A DNA stretch of 7,417 nucleotides. Origin: Pseudomonadota bacterium. Its GTDB lineage: Bacteria; Pseudomonadota; Alphaproteobacteria; Acetobacterales; Acetobacteraceae. Positions within the stretch are counted from its first letter, which is position 1. Every line of letters starts with the position of its first letter. The translations under genes and the position numbers were made by a program. This document shows, in pieces, positions 1 through 7,417 of the stretch. The notes below the pieces were generated by a model. It saw nothing but the letters and a program-made list of their open reading frames with translations. It did not search any database and was not told the DNA's origin. The stretch is from the NCBI GenBank assembly GCA_021841985.1, contig JAKCCP010000158.1, positions 1 through 7,417 of the forward strand, written 5' to 3'.

Positions 1-599
1 CTCCCGCATCTCCCGAACACCTCCTGATGCCGCCCGCCCTCGACCAGGGCGCGCAGCACGCGGGCGAGCAGCCCCGGCCCGCTGCCGGCGAGCAGGCGCG
101 GCGCGAGGCGGGCGAGCAGCCGCCGGGCGCGTCCATCCTCGATGGTCGCGAGCAGGCGCGGCAGCATCGCCGCGAGCCCCTGCGCCGCCGGCCGCGCGGC
201 ATCGGGATCGGCGAGGAAACGGGCGAGAATGCCGGGGAGATCGAGGCGGCCGAGGGTGCGCGCCACCTCCGCCTCGGTGAACACGTGGTTGGCGACGAAA
301 TTGCCGAGGGCCTGGCCGAGCCGCGCCTTTTCGGTCGGCAGGATGGCGGTGTGCGGGATGGGAAGGCCGAGCGGGCGACGAAACAGCGCCGTCACCGCGA
401 ACCAGTCGGCGAGCCCGCCGACGAACCCGGCACTCGCCGCCGCCGTGAGCAGCCGGCTCGCCGCCGTGTCGGGCAGAAAGCGGCTGGCCAGCACCAGGGC
501 CGCCATGAGCGCGAGAAGGAAGCTGGCGGCGGCGCGGTGATGCGAAAGCGTGCGCCGGGCCTTGGCATCGGGGTCCGGGGTCATGAAGGGGCGATCCAT
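1..599 (-). CDS. DUF445 family membrane-associated protein (N-terminal part, cut by window edge)
   Basis: Read on the minus strand from an ATG at 599-597, the frame is open without a stop to the window edge (199 complete codons). A hydrophobic segment at about residues 23-39 looks like a membrane anchor. It is followed by the DUF445 signature: GFVGGLADWFAV at about 58-69, then LFRRPLGLPIPHTAILP at about 72-88, then a helical Leu/Ala/Arg-rich region. Family members (YjiN-like) are usually around 400 residues or more, so roughly half the protein is missing to the left. The biochemical role of the family is not established, and I assign none. The start is uncertain: Met6 (584) and a GTG at 605 are in-frame alternatives, and none has a convincing Shine-Dalgarno sequence. 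The gene is divergent from the GGDEF/EAL gene, with about 250 nt between them. Plus-strand frames over this stretch are shadows. Confidence 0.88.
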   Translation of the reverse strand, partial: MDRPFMTPDPDAKARRTLSHHRAAASFLLALMAALVLASRFLPDTAASRLLTAAASAGFVGGLADWFAVTALFRRPLGLPIPHTAILPTEKARLGQALGNFVANHVFTEAEVARTLGRLDLPGILARFLADPDAARPAAQGLAAMLPRLLATIEDGRARRLLARLAPRLLAGSGPGLLARVLRALVEGGRHQEVFGRCG

Positions 600-850
600 T
601 AGCACGGGCGCGCCGGCTTGGCACGCAACCGTGGCGTCACGGCGTAGCGATTTGTTCACCAATCCTCGGGATAGTGGCGGGATAAACCCGCCGGTTAAGG
701 ATCCTGGAAGGCGCGCCGCATGCCCTTGTGCTCCCCTCCTTTTGAGTCGGAACATTGAAAATACTTGAGTTTCCGCCTTCGCCGTCCCGGCGGGCGCCGC
801 CCGTCGCCGGTCGGGCAAAAAAAGAGGGGGGACGCAAGGAGAGGGACGAC
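600..850. other. Divergent intergenic region between DUF445 gene and c-di-GMP operon
   Basis: This 251 nt region should hold the promoters of both divergent genes. I found no convincing sigma-70 -35/-10 pair. It contains a small perfect hairpin at 676-692 (GGCGGG, loop ATAAA, CCCGCC), a 5-bp hairpin at 629-642, and a GC-rich hairpin at 788-806 (8-bp stem with one G-T pair) just ahead of an A-run and G-run. The stretch 755-850 is open in the frame of the downstream gene from a TTG codon. However, its predicted peptide is Pro/Arg/Lys-rich with no domain character, so I treat it as leader. Confidence 0.5.
836..845 (+). promoter_or_regulatory. Ribosome binding site of the GGDEF/EAL gene
   Basis: The purine-rich stretch AAGGAGAGGG lies just upstream of the ATG at 851. 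The GGAG core at 838-841 leaves a 9-nt spacer, and GAGGG at 841-845 leaves 5 nt. This is the best Shine-Dalgarno sequence in the window, and it decides the start in favour of ATG 851 over the upstream in-frame TTG at 755. Confidence 0.75.
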
Positions 851-2521
851 ATGGCGCTCCGCGCCGCTCTCCTCGGGGTCGCGGAAGGGGTGATCCTGCT
901 CGATCCCGATCTCCGCCTGATTCTCTGCAACGCGGCGGCGCGGCGCCGGCTCGGCTGGGTCGGAGGGTCGCCGCGGCGCGGCCTCGCCCTCACCACCATG
1001 CTCGAACATGCCGGCGCGCTCGATACCGCCGAACGCATGACGATCCGCGAACACTGCGCCGCTTTGCTGGCCGAGGGCGCGATGCCGGCGATCGGGCGCG
1101 ACAGCGCGGCGGCGGAGAAGGAACTCGCCTTCGGCGATTTCGCGATGCGGCTCCGCTGGCTGGACGGGCAGGGGGTCATGCTCTCGATCCCGATGGGGGG
1201 TGATGGCGGGGAGGTGGCGCTCCGCGATCCGCTGACCGGGCTCGGCAATCGCCGCGCGTTCCAGGCGGCGCTGGCGGCGGCGCTGGCGCGGCCCGAGACC
1301 GAAGCGGCGCTGCTTCTTCTCGATCTCGACCGGTTCAAGCATGTCAACGATTCGCTCGGCCATCCGGTGGGCGATGCGCTGCTCCGCCTGGTCGCGCAGC
1401 GGCTCCGCGCCAGCCTCCGCGGGGGGGATACGCTGGTTCGCCTCGGCGGCGATGAATTCGCGATCCTGCTGCCACGCGCCGAGGGGGCGGAGCCGCTCGC
1501 GGAGCGGCTGGTCGATCTCCTGAGCCGGCCCTATCTGGTGGAGGGGCATCTCGCCAATATCGGGGTCAGCATCGGCATCGCGCGCGCGCCGGCGGACGCG
1601 GCCGAAGGCGGCATGTTGCTCCGCCGCGCCGATCTCGCGCTCTATGCCGCCAAGGCGGCGGGAAGGCGGCAATTCTGCCTGTTCCGGCCGGAGATGGATG
1701 CCCGCGCCCAGGCCCGGCAGGCGCTGGAGACCGATCTCCGCCGCGCCGTTGCCCTCGGCCAGTTCCATTTGCATTACCAGCCGCTGCTGGAGGTCGCCTC
1801 GAACGAGGTGATCGGGTTCGAGGCACTGCTGCGCTGGGAGCATCCGGCGCGGGGGATGGTTCCGCCGGCGGAATTCATCCCGCTGGCCGAGGAAGTCGGC
1901 CTGATCGTTCCGATCGGCGAATGGGTGCTGCGCCAGGCCTGCCGCACCGCCGCGAGCTGGCCGGAGACGGTTCTGGTCGCGGTCAATGTCTCGCCGGTGC
2001 AGTTCGCCGATGGTGCCCGCCTGCTGCGCGCCGTCGATGAGGCGCTGGCGAGCGCGGGTCTCTCCGGCACGCGGCTCGAAATCGAGATCACCGAGAGTGT
2101 TCTGCTCCGCGATGCGGCCGAGACGCTCGCCACTCTGCATGATCTGCGCGGCCGCGGCGTGCGCATCGCGATGGATGATTTCGGCACCGGCTATTCCTCG
2201 CTCAGTCAGTTGCGGAGCTTTCCCTTCGACAAGATCAAGATCGACCGCTCCTTCGTCAGCGAGATCGAGGGCGAGAGCGGCGGCAAGGCGGTGGTGCGCG
2301 CGATCGCGGCACTCGGCGCCAGTCTCGGCATGACGGTCACCGTCGAGGGCGTCGAAACCGAGGCACAGGCGGCGTTCGTCGCAACCAGCGGCGGACATCA
2401 AATGCAGGGCTATCTGATCAGCCGCCCGGTGCCTTCGGACGCCGTCGCGGCGCTGCTCGCCGGCCGGCCGGCCTCCGCCCGCGCCGGCCTCGCACGAACC
2501 GCTTCATCCGACGGGGCCTAA
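851..2521 (+). CDS. Cyclic-di-GMP enzyme with PAS-like, GGDEF and EAL domains
   Basis: Predicted 556-residue bifunctional diguanylate cyclase/phosphodiesterase. Residues about 1-120 form a PAS-like sensor (GVILLDPDLRLILCNAAA pattern) without transmembrane segments, so it is probably cytoplasmic. The GGDEF domain starts at DPLTGLGNRR (126). It has LDLDRFKHVND for nucleotide/metal binding, an intact GGDEF active site at 199-203, and an RGGD motif at 190-193, exactly five residues before it, which fits the product-inhibition I-site (RxxD). The EAL domain (about 293-545) has EALLRW at 324, Asn379, EITE at 412-415, DDFGTG at 442-447, Lys463 in KIDRSF, Glu499 and Gln519 in QGYL. These are the residues expected of an active phosphodiesterase. 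Many such tandem proteins use one domain catalytically and the other for regulation, and the sequence does not say which dominates. The next gene, 4 nt downstream, encodes a BLUF photoreceptor, the likely partner. The frame could extend to TTG 755 (588 residues), but the ribosome site favours ATG 851. Confidence 0.96.
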   Translation: MALRAALLGVAEGVILLDPDLRLILCNAAARRRLGWVGGSPRRGLALTTMLEHAGALDTAERMTIREHCAALLAEGAMPAIGRDSAAAEKELAFGDFAMRLRWLDGQGVMLSIPMGGDGGEVALRDPLTGLGNRRAFQAALAAALARPETEAALLLLDLDRFKHVNDSLGHPVGDALLRLVAQRLRASLRGGDTLVRLGGDEFAILLPRAEGAEPLAERLVDLLSRPYLVEGHLANIGVSIGIARAPADAAEGGMLLRRADLALYAAKAAGRRQFCLFRPEMDARAQARQALETDLRRAVALGQFHLHYQPLLEVASNEVIGFEALLRWEHPARGMVPPAEFIPLAEEVGLIVPIGEWVLRQACRTAASWPETVLVAVNVSPVQFADGARLLRAVDEALASAGLSGTRLEIEITESVLLRDAAETLATLHDLRGRGVRIAMDDFGTGYSSLSQLRSFPFDKIKIDRSFVSEIEGESGGKAVVRAIAALGASLGMTVTVEGVETEAQAAFVATSGGHQMQGYLISRPVPSDAVAALLAGRPASARAGLARTASSDGA

Positions 2522-2525
2522 ATTC

Positions 2526-2978
2526 ATGACGAAACAGGAACTCCATCGCGTCGTCTATTGCAGCCGCGTGCGGCTTTCCGGGCCGCCGGCCGGCATTGCC
2601 CGGGAATTGCGGGACATTCTCGCGACCTCGCGGCGCAACAACATGCGCGCCGATCTCAGCGGGGCGCTGCTCTTCGCCAATAATTGCTTCGCCCAGGTGC
2701 TCGAAGGTCCGCGCGTCGCGGTCGAGCGATGTTTCGAGCGGATCCAGAACGACCCCCGCCATTCCGATGTCACGGTGCTCGCATTCAGCCCCGCTTCGGC
2801 GCGCGAATTCCCCAAATGGTCGATGGGCTTCGCCGGCGAGCCGGGAGCGGCGCATGATCCGCTGGCCTTCGTCGTGTTCGAGGGCGCTTTTGCCCGTGAC
2901 CGGCCGGAATCGGGCTCGGCGGTGCTCGGCCTGCTGCATGGGCTGGTGCGCCGGGAGGAAGCCTGGGCGCTGGCCTGA
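2526..2978 (+). CDS. Short BLUF-domain blue-light photoreceptor (FAD-binding)
   Basis: A 150-residue protein made of one BLUF domain (about residues 6-104) and a short helical C-terminal cap, similar in size to PixD-type short BLUF proteins. BLUF domains bind FAD and change a flavin hydrogen-bond network on blue-light absorption. The expected residues are present: Tyr11 (VVYCS), Asn39 (SRRNN), Gln57 (CFAQVLEG), Trp98 and Met100 (FPKWSMGF). Spacings Asn-to-Gln (18), Gln-to-Trp (41) and Trp-to-Met (2) match AppA numbering (N45, Q63, W104, M106). The Tyr-to-Asn spacing is 28 rather than 24, implying a four-residue longer segment after strand 1. There is no output domain, so it must signal through a partner. 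The gene begins 4 nt after the GGDEF/EAL stop codon and has only a weak GGGG (2513-2516) as ribosome site, so translational coupling is likely. This makes the c-di-GMP enzyme the prime candidate partner (inference). Confidence 0.95.
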   Translation: MTKQELHRVVYCSRVRLSGPPAGIARELRDILATSRRNNMRADLSGALLFANNCFAQVLEGPRVAVERCFERIQNDPRHSDVTVLAFSPASAREFPKWSMGFAGEPGAAHDPLAFVVFEGAFARDRPESGSAVLGLLHGLVRREEAWALA

Positions 2979-3041
2979 CGCTACCCGGCCGGCGCAGGAA
3001 AGCGTTGCGGGATTTTGTTCGCACATGCACAATGAACCGGC

Positions 3042-5837
3042 ATGGACGAGCCCCCCTCCCGACCCGCGCAAGCCATCGCCGATGACTTGGCGGCGACGCT
3101 GGCCGCGATCCGCGCCCGCGCGGCCGAGGAACCGTTCGGCAATCCGGTCCTGGCGCTGGCGCTGGCGATCAGCCGGCGGCTCGATCAGGGCAAGCTCGAC
3201 CTCGCCGCCCTCGCCGCTCTGGTGCGCGATCTCCGTGATGCCGCCTTCGCCGATCGCGCCCGGCGCCTTGCCGCCTATGTCGGCGGCACCGGGGCCGACG
3301 CCACCACCGCCGCTTGCGCGAGCCTCGCCCAGCGCCTGATCCGCCCCGACCCCGCCGACAGCCCGCTCCCCTTCGCGCGGTTCCACGCCGCGATCACGCG
3401 CCCGCGCTTTGCCGCCGTGTTCACCGCCCACCCCACTTTCGCGCTCCCGCCGGAGGTCGCGAAAGCGCTCGCCGAACGCGCTTGCGGCCGCGAAACCGCC
3501 GATTTCGTGACCCACCGCGCGGGCGCGCCGCCGACCCTGGCGCGGGAATTCGAGCAGGCGGTGGCGGCGATCACCCATGCCCGCGACGCGCTCGATCGGC
3601 TCAATGCCGCCCTCCTCGAGGCTGCCCGGGCAACCTGGCCGGATCGCTGGGCGGAACTGATCCCGGCGCCGATCGTGCTCGCGAGCTGGGTCGGCTACGA
3701 TACCGACGGCCGCACCGATATCCAATGGTGGGACACGCTGCGTCTGCGCCTGGCGATGAAGCGTTTGCAGCTCGCCCGCCTCGCCGCCCAGCTCGCCCCG
3801 CTCGCCGCGCCGGCGCTCGCCGCCCGGGTTGCCGCGGCGGAAGCGGCGGTCGCGGGTCAAATCGCGCTTTGCCCGGACCGCGCCGATCCCGATCAGGTGA
3901 GCCGTTTCGCCCATGCGCTGGTCGATGGGCGCGCGGTGGCGCTGACCACGCCGGCGCCGCTCCTCGCCGCTTTCGCCGAGGCCATCGCCGCCGCCCCGCC
4001 GGCCGAGGCGCGGGCCCTGGCGGTGGCGCGCGCCGGGCTGGTCTCGCACGGCCTCGCGCTCGCCCATACCCATCTGCGCCTGAACGCGGCGCAGATCCAT
4101 AATTTCGCGCGCCTGCGCCTCGGCCTCGCCGACCCGCCCAATGATCCCTCGCGCCGGCGGGTTCTGCTCGCCGCGGTCAATGCCGCGCTCGATCAGGTCG
4201 TCGTCGAGCCGGTCGATTTCGGCGGCCTGCTCGCCGAGCGCGCCTCGGCGGCGCGGCTGATGATGGTTGCCGCGCAAATCATCAAGCATATCGACGGCGC
4301 GGTGCCGATCCGCTTCCTGATCGCCGAAACCGAAAGCGGCTACACGCTGCTCGCCGCCCTCTGGCTCGCGCGCTTGCACGGCATCGCCGAGCGGATCGAA
4401 ATCTGCCCCCTGTTCGAGACCGCGGAAGCGCTGGAGCGCGGCGTCAGGGTGCTGGAGGAGGCGCTGCGCAGCCCGCATTGGCGCGCCTATCTCGGCGCGA
4501 TGGGGCGGATTTGCCTGCAATTCGGCTATTCCGATTCCGGGCGCTTCGTCGGCCAGCTCGCGGCGAGCTATCTGATCGAGCGGCTGCGGCTCAAAATCGC
4601 CGAGACCCTGGCCCGGCACGGGCTTTCCGACCTCGAGATCGTGTTGTTCGACACCCACGGCGAGAGTATCGGCCGCGGCGCCCATCCCGGCTCGCTCACC
4701 GCACGGCTCGACTATCTCTCCCCGCCCGCGAGCCGCCATGCGCTCGCCGCCGCCGGTTTCCGCCTGCGCCAGGAGACCTCGTTTCAGGGCGGCGATGGCT
4801 ATCTTTTGTTCGCGACCCCGGAACTCGCGGGGGCGAGCATCGCCCGGATCGCCGCGCACACCCTCGCCCCGGCGGGCGAGGAAAACGATCCGGTCTACGC
4901 CGAGGCGGATTTCGCCGCCGATTTTTTCGCGACCATTCGCGCCGCGATGGCGGAATTGCTCGAGGATCCGGGCTACGCCGCCCTTCTCGGCATGTTCGGC
5001 CCGGCGCTGATCGAGCCGAGCGGCTCACGCCCGGCGGCGCGGGCGGAGGACGGGCTCGCCGGGCCGGCGCGCATCCGCCATCCGCGCGAGCTGCGCGCCA
5101 TTCCCAACAACGCCATTCTCCAGCAGCTCGGCTGGTGCGCCAATACGCTGCACGGCCTCGGCGCGGCGTTGGCGCGGCATCCCGAGACGGCGGAGGATCT
5201 TCGCGCCGCCAGCCCCCGCTTTCGCCGCGCCCTCGATCTTGCCCGCCATGCCCTCGCCCATTCCGATATCGACGTCCTCCGCGCGGTCGCGGCGCTGTTC
5301 GATTCCGGCGCCTGGCTCGATCGCGCCGCGCAATCGCGGTTTCCGGCCGGACGGCGGGCGCAATTGCTGACGGTCGCGCGCGCGGTCGAGCGGCTCGGCC
5401 AGACCGCGCCGGTGCAGCGGCTGTTCCGCCGCCTCCAGGCCGATCATCTGGCGCTGCTCGGGGTCTGGCCGGAGGCGCCGCGCATGGCCGAGCGCGAGAT
5501 TCTGCTGCATGCCCTGCGCCTTGCGCTGATCAGCCGGCTCTGGCTGCTGGAGACCGAGATCCCCGATTTCGCGCCCCGCGAGGGGGTCACCCGCGGCGCG
5601 ATCGAGGCGCGGATCCTGCGGCTCGACATTCCCGCCTCGGTCGCGCTTTTGGCGCAGATTTTCCCCCCCAGCGCCGATCCCGCGGGGGAGCGCGATTTCG
5701 CCGAGCCGCATGACCGCCACGCGCCCAGCGCCTATGCCCGCGAGCACGCCGAAATTTTTGCTCCGATGGCCGCGCTGTTCGGGCTGATCCGCGAAATCGG
5801 GGTCGCGCTCAACCACGAAATCGGCGCGTTCGGGTAA
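3042..5837 (+). CDS. ppc: Phosphoenolpyruvate carboxylase, divergent type
   Basis: A 931-residue protein, a normal length for PEPC, which adds bicarbonate to phosphoenolpyruvate to give oxaloacetate and phosphate (anaplerosis, or the serine cycle in methylotrophs). Family landmarks occur in the right order: VFTAHPT with catalytic His130, SWVGYDTDG at about 216-223, HLR at 344-346 (likely the conserved Arg), PLFET, GYSDSG at 495-500 with metal-ligand Asp498, GRG at 544-546, GSRP at 661-664 and LRAIP at 684-688. Several signatures differ. TAHPT is followed by Phe rather than Glu/Gln, the GYSDSGK lysine is Arg501, the FHGRGG loop reads FDTHGE at 536-541, LRAIP is followed by NN rather than W, and the usual C-terminal NTG is replaced by HEIGAFG. 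It is therefore a distant branch whose activity and allostery may differ. An in-frame TGA at 3033-3035 excludes a longer start. The ATG has no clear Shine-Dalgarno sequence. It lies 63 nt after the BLUF gene, and co-transcription is possible but unproven. Confidence 0.88.
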   Translation: MDEPPSRPAQAIADDLAATLAAIRARAAEEPFGNPVLALALAISRRLDQGKLDLAALAALVRDLRDAAFADRARRLAAYVGGTGADATTAACASLAQRLIRPDPADSPLPFARFHAAITRPRFAAVFTAHPTFALPPEVAKALAERACGRETADFVTHRAGAPPTLAREFEQAVAAITHARDALDRLNAALLEAARATWPDRWAELIPAPIVLASWVGYDTDGRTDIQWWDTLRLRLAMKRLQLARLAAQLAPLAAPALAARVAAAEAAVAGQIALCPDRADPDQVSRFAHALVDGRAVALTTPAPLLAAFAEAIAAAPPAEARALAVARAGLVSHGLALAHTHLRLNAAQIHNFARLRLGLADPPNDPSRRRVLLAAVNAALDQVVVEPVDFGGLLAERASAARLMMVAAQIIKHIDGAVPIRFLIAETESGYTLLAALWLARLHGIAERIEICPLFETAEALERGVRVLEEALRSPHWRAYLGAMGRICLQFGYSDSGRFVGQLAASYLIERLRLKIAETLARHGLSDLEIVLFDTHGESIGRGAHPGSLTARLDYLSPPASRHALAAAGFRLRQETSFQGGDGYLLFATPELAGASIARIAAHTLAPAGEENDPVYAEADFAADFFATIRAAMAELLEDPGYAALLGMFGPALIEPSGSRPAARAEDGLAGPARIRHPRELRAIPNNAILQQLGWCANTLHGLGAALARHPETAEDLRAASPRFRRALDLARHALAHSDIDVLRAVAALFDSGAWLDRAAQSRFPAGRRAQLLTVARAVERLGQTAPVQRLFRRLQADHLALLGVWPEAPRMAEREILLHALRLALISRLWLLETEIPDFAPREGVTRGAIEARILRLDIPASVALLAQIFPPSADPAGERDFAEPHDRHAPSAYAREHAEIFAPMAALFGLIREIGVALNHEIGAFG

Positions 5838-5853
5838 GCCAAATAAACAAAAA

Positions 5854-5877
5854 CTTCTTTTTCTGAAGAAAAAGAAG
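5854..5877 (+). terminator. Left hairpin, possible terminator of ppc
   Basis: A perfect inverted repeat, CTTCTTTTTCT / AGAAAAAGAAG, with 11 complementary bases on each side of a 2-nt centre (realistically a 10-bp stem with a TGAA loop). It begins 16 nt after the ppc stop. The stem is A/T-rich and the following bases (CAAAAAGACTTTT) do not give a classical uninterrupted U-run, so it is an atypical terminator. Confidence 0.45.
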
Positions 5878-5906
5878 CAAAAAGACTTTTGTCCTGTTTT
5901 CTTGGA

Positions 5907-5931
5907 GCGGCGGTGCCGTGGGCACTGCCGC
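5907..5931. repeat. Central GC-rich hairpin of the intergenic palindrome
   Basis: GCGGCGGTGCC, loop GTG, GGCACTGCCGC: an 11-bp stem with a single G-T wobble on the plus-strand transcript. It forms the apex of the larger palindrome and is the most stable stem of the three. It could contribute to termination from either direction. Confidence 0.6.
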
Positions 5932-5949
5932 AACGGATAAAAGTTTTTT

Positions 5950-5973
5950 GGTTCTTTTTTACAAAAAAGAACC
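5950..5973 (-). terminator. Right hairpin, possible terminator of gcvP
   Basis: A perfect inverted repeat, GGTTCTTTTTT / AAAAAAGAACC, around a 2-nt centre. It ends 4 nt from the gcvP stop codon (TTA at 5978-5980 on the plus strand), so it is the first structure met by transcripts leaving gcvP. For plus-strand transcripts it is followed by TCTTTTA, a short U-rich tail, so it could also stop ppc read-through. Confidence 0.5.
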
Positions 5974-5977
5974 TCTT

Positions 5978-7417
<1,440 letters not shown>

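Larger units (their letters stand above)
5850..5977. repeat. Composite AT-rich palindromic intergenic element
   Basis: Nearly the whole gap between the convergent ppc and gcvP genes is symmetric. The outer parts are two self-complementary 24-mers (5854-5877 and 5950-5973). Inside them, 5874-5894 and 5935-5954 are imperfect inverted repeats of each other (18 of 20 aligned bases match, plus one inserted base). At the centre sits a GC-rich hairpin (5907-5931). The element is strikingly AT-rich in its arms compared with the flanking genes. It looks like a nested cruciform or REP/BIME-type repeat and probably also ends transcription from both sides. No transposase, obvious target-site duplication or open frame is visible. 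That it is dispersed elsewhere in the genome is inference. Confidence 0.7.

Noticed and set aside
27..602. Plus-strand open frames of 191 and 132 codons at the left edge
   Set aside because: The minus strand here encodes a recognisable DUF445 protein; the plus-strand products are Arg/Gly/Glu-rich shadows.
742..770. TTGAGT at 742 as a -35 box for the GGDEF/EAL gene
   Set aside because: No acceptable -10 hexamer lies 16-18 nt downstream; position 765 reads TTGAGT again.
788..821. Hairpin at 788-806 followed by an A-run as a terminator
   Set aside because: For plus-strand transcription the tail is A-rich, not U-rich, and for the minus strand the T-run precedes the stem. It is more likely a leader hairpin or chance.
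755..850. TTG start at 755 adding 32 residues to the GGDEF/EAL protein
   Set aside because: No ribosome site precedes it and the added peptide has no domain character, whereas ATG 851 has a strong AAGGAG with good spacing. It is not fully excluded.
695..2401. Long minus-strand open frame (568 codons) opposite the GGDEF/EAL gene
   Set aside because: It is a compositional shadow: Arg/Glu/Ala-rich and without domain features, while the opposite strand encodes intact GGDEF and EAL domains.
2418..4859. Very long minus-strand open frame (813 codons) opposite the BLUF and ppc genes
   Set aside because: Its product is a low-complexity Arg/Gly/Glu/Ala-rich sequence with no motif, typical of antisense frames in GC-rich genes, while the plus-strand products carry clear BLUF and PEPC signatures.

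Overview
This 7.4 kb window is a very GC-rich piece of bacterial chromosome with dense genes. GC-biased codon use, the gene content and the style of the proteins suggest an alphaproteobacterium. An Acetobacteraceae-like member of the Rhodospirillales is my best guess, but that is inference; no rRNA or other marker is present to settle it. I see no tRNA or rRNA, CRISPR array, transposase or phage gene.

Layout. (1) Positions 1-599, minus strand: the N-terminal part of a DUF445 membrane-associated protein that runs off the left edge. (2) Positions 600-850: a divergent intergenic region ending in a strong Shine-Dalgarno sequence. (3) Positions 851-2521, plus strand: a PAS-like/GGDEF/EAL cyclic-di-GMP enzyme with both catalytic centres and the inhibitory I-site apparently intact. 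(4) Positions 2526-2978, plus strand: a stand-alone BLUF blue-light photoreceptor, only 4 nt behind the GGDEF/EAL gene. (5) Positions 3042-5837, plus strand: a divergent phosphoenolpyruvate carboxylase. (6) Positions 5838-5977: an AT-rich composite palindrome between converging genes. (7) Positions 5978-7417, minus strand: the C-terminal half of glycine decarboxylase (GcvP), running off the right edge.

The most interesting unit is the BLUF plus GGDEF/EAL pair. BLUF domains are often fused to EAL domains, as in BlrP1 and YcgF/BluF. Here the photosensor and a dual-domain c-di-GMP enzyme are separate proteins from tightly linked genes, which suggests blue-light control of c-di-GMP acting in trans. 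The downstream ppc and the convergent gcvP are metabolic (anaplerotic CO2 fixation and glycine/C1 metabolism). Nothing in the sequence proves a functional link to the signalling pair, although ppc lies on the same strand 63 nt downstream and could be read through. The PEPC itself departs from the classical family in several signature loops, and the palindrome between ppc and gcvP looks like a dispersed repeat or bidirectional terminator. Both merit checking.
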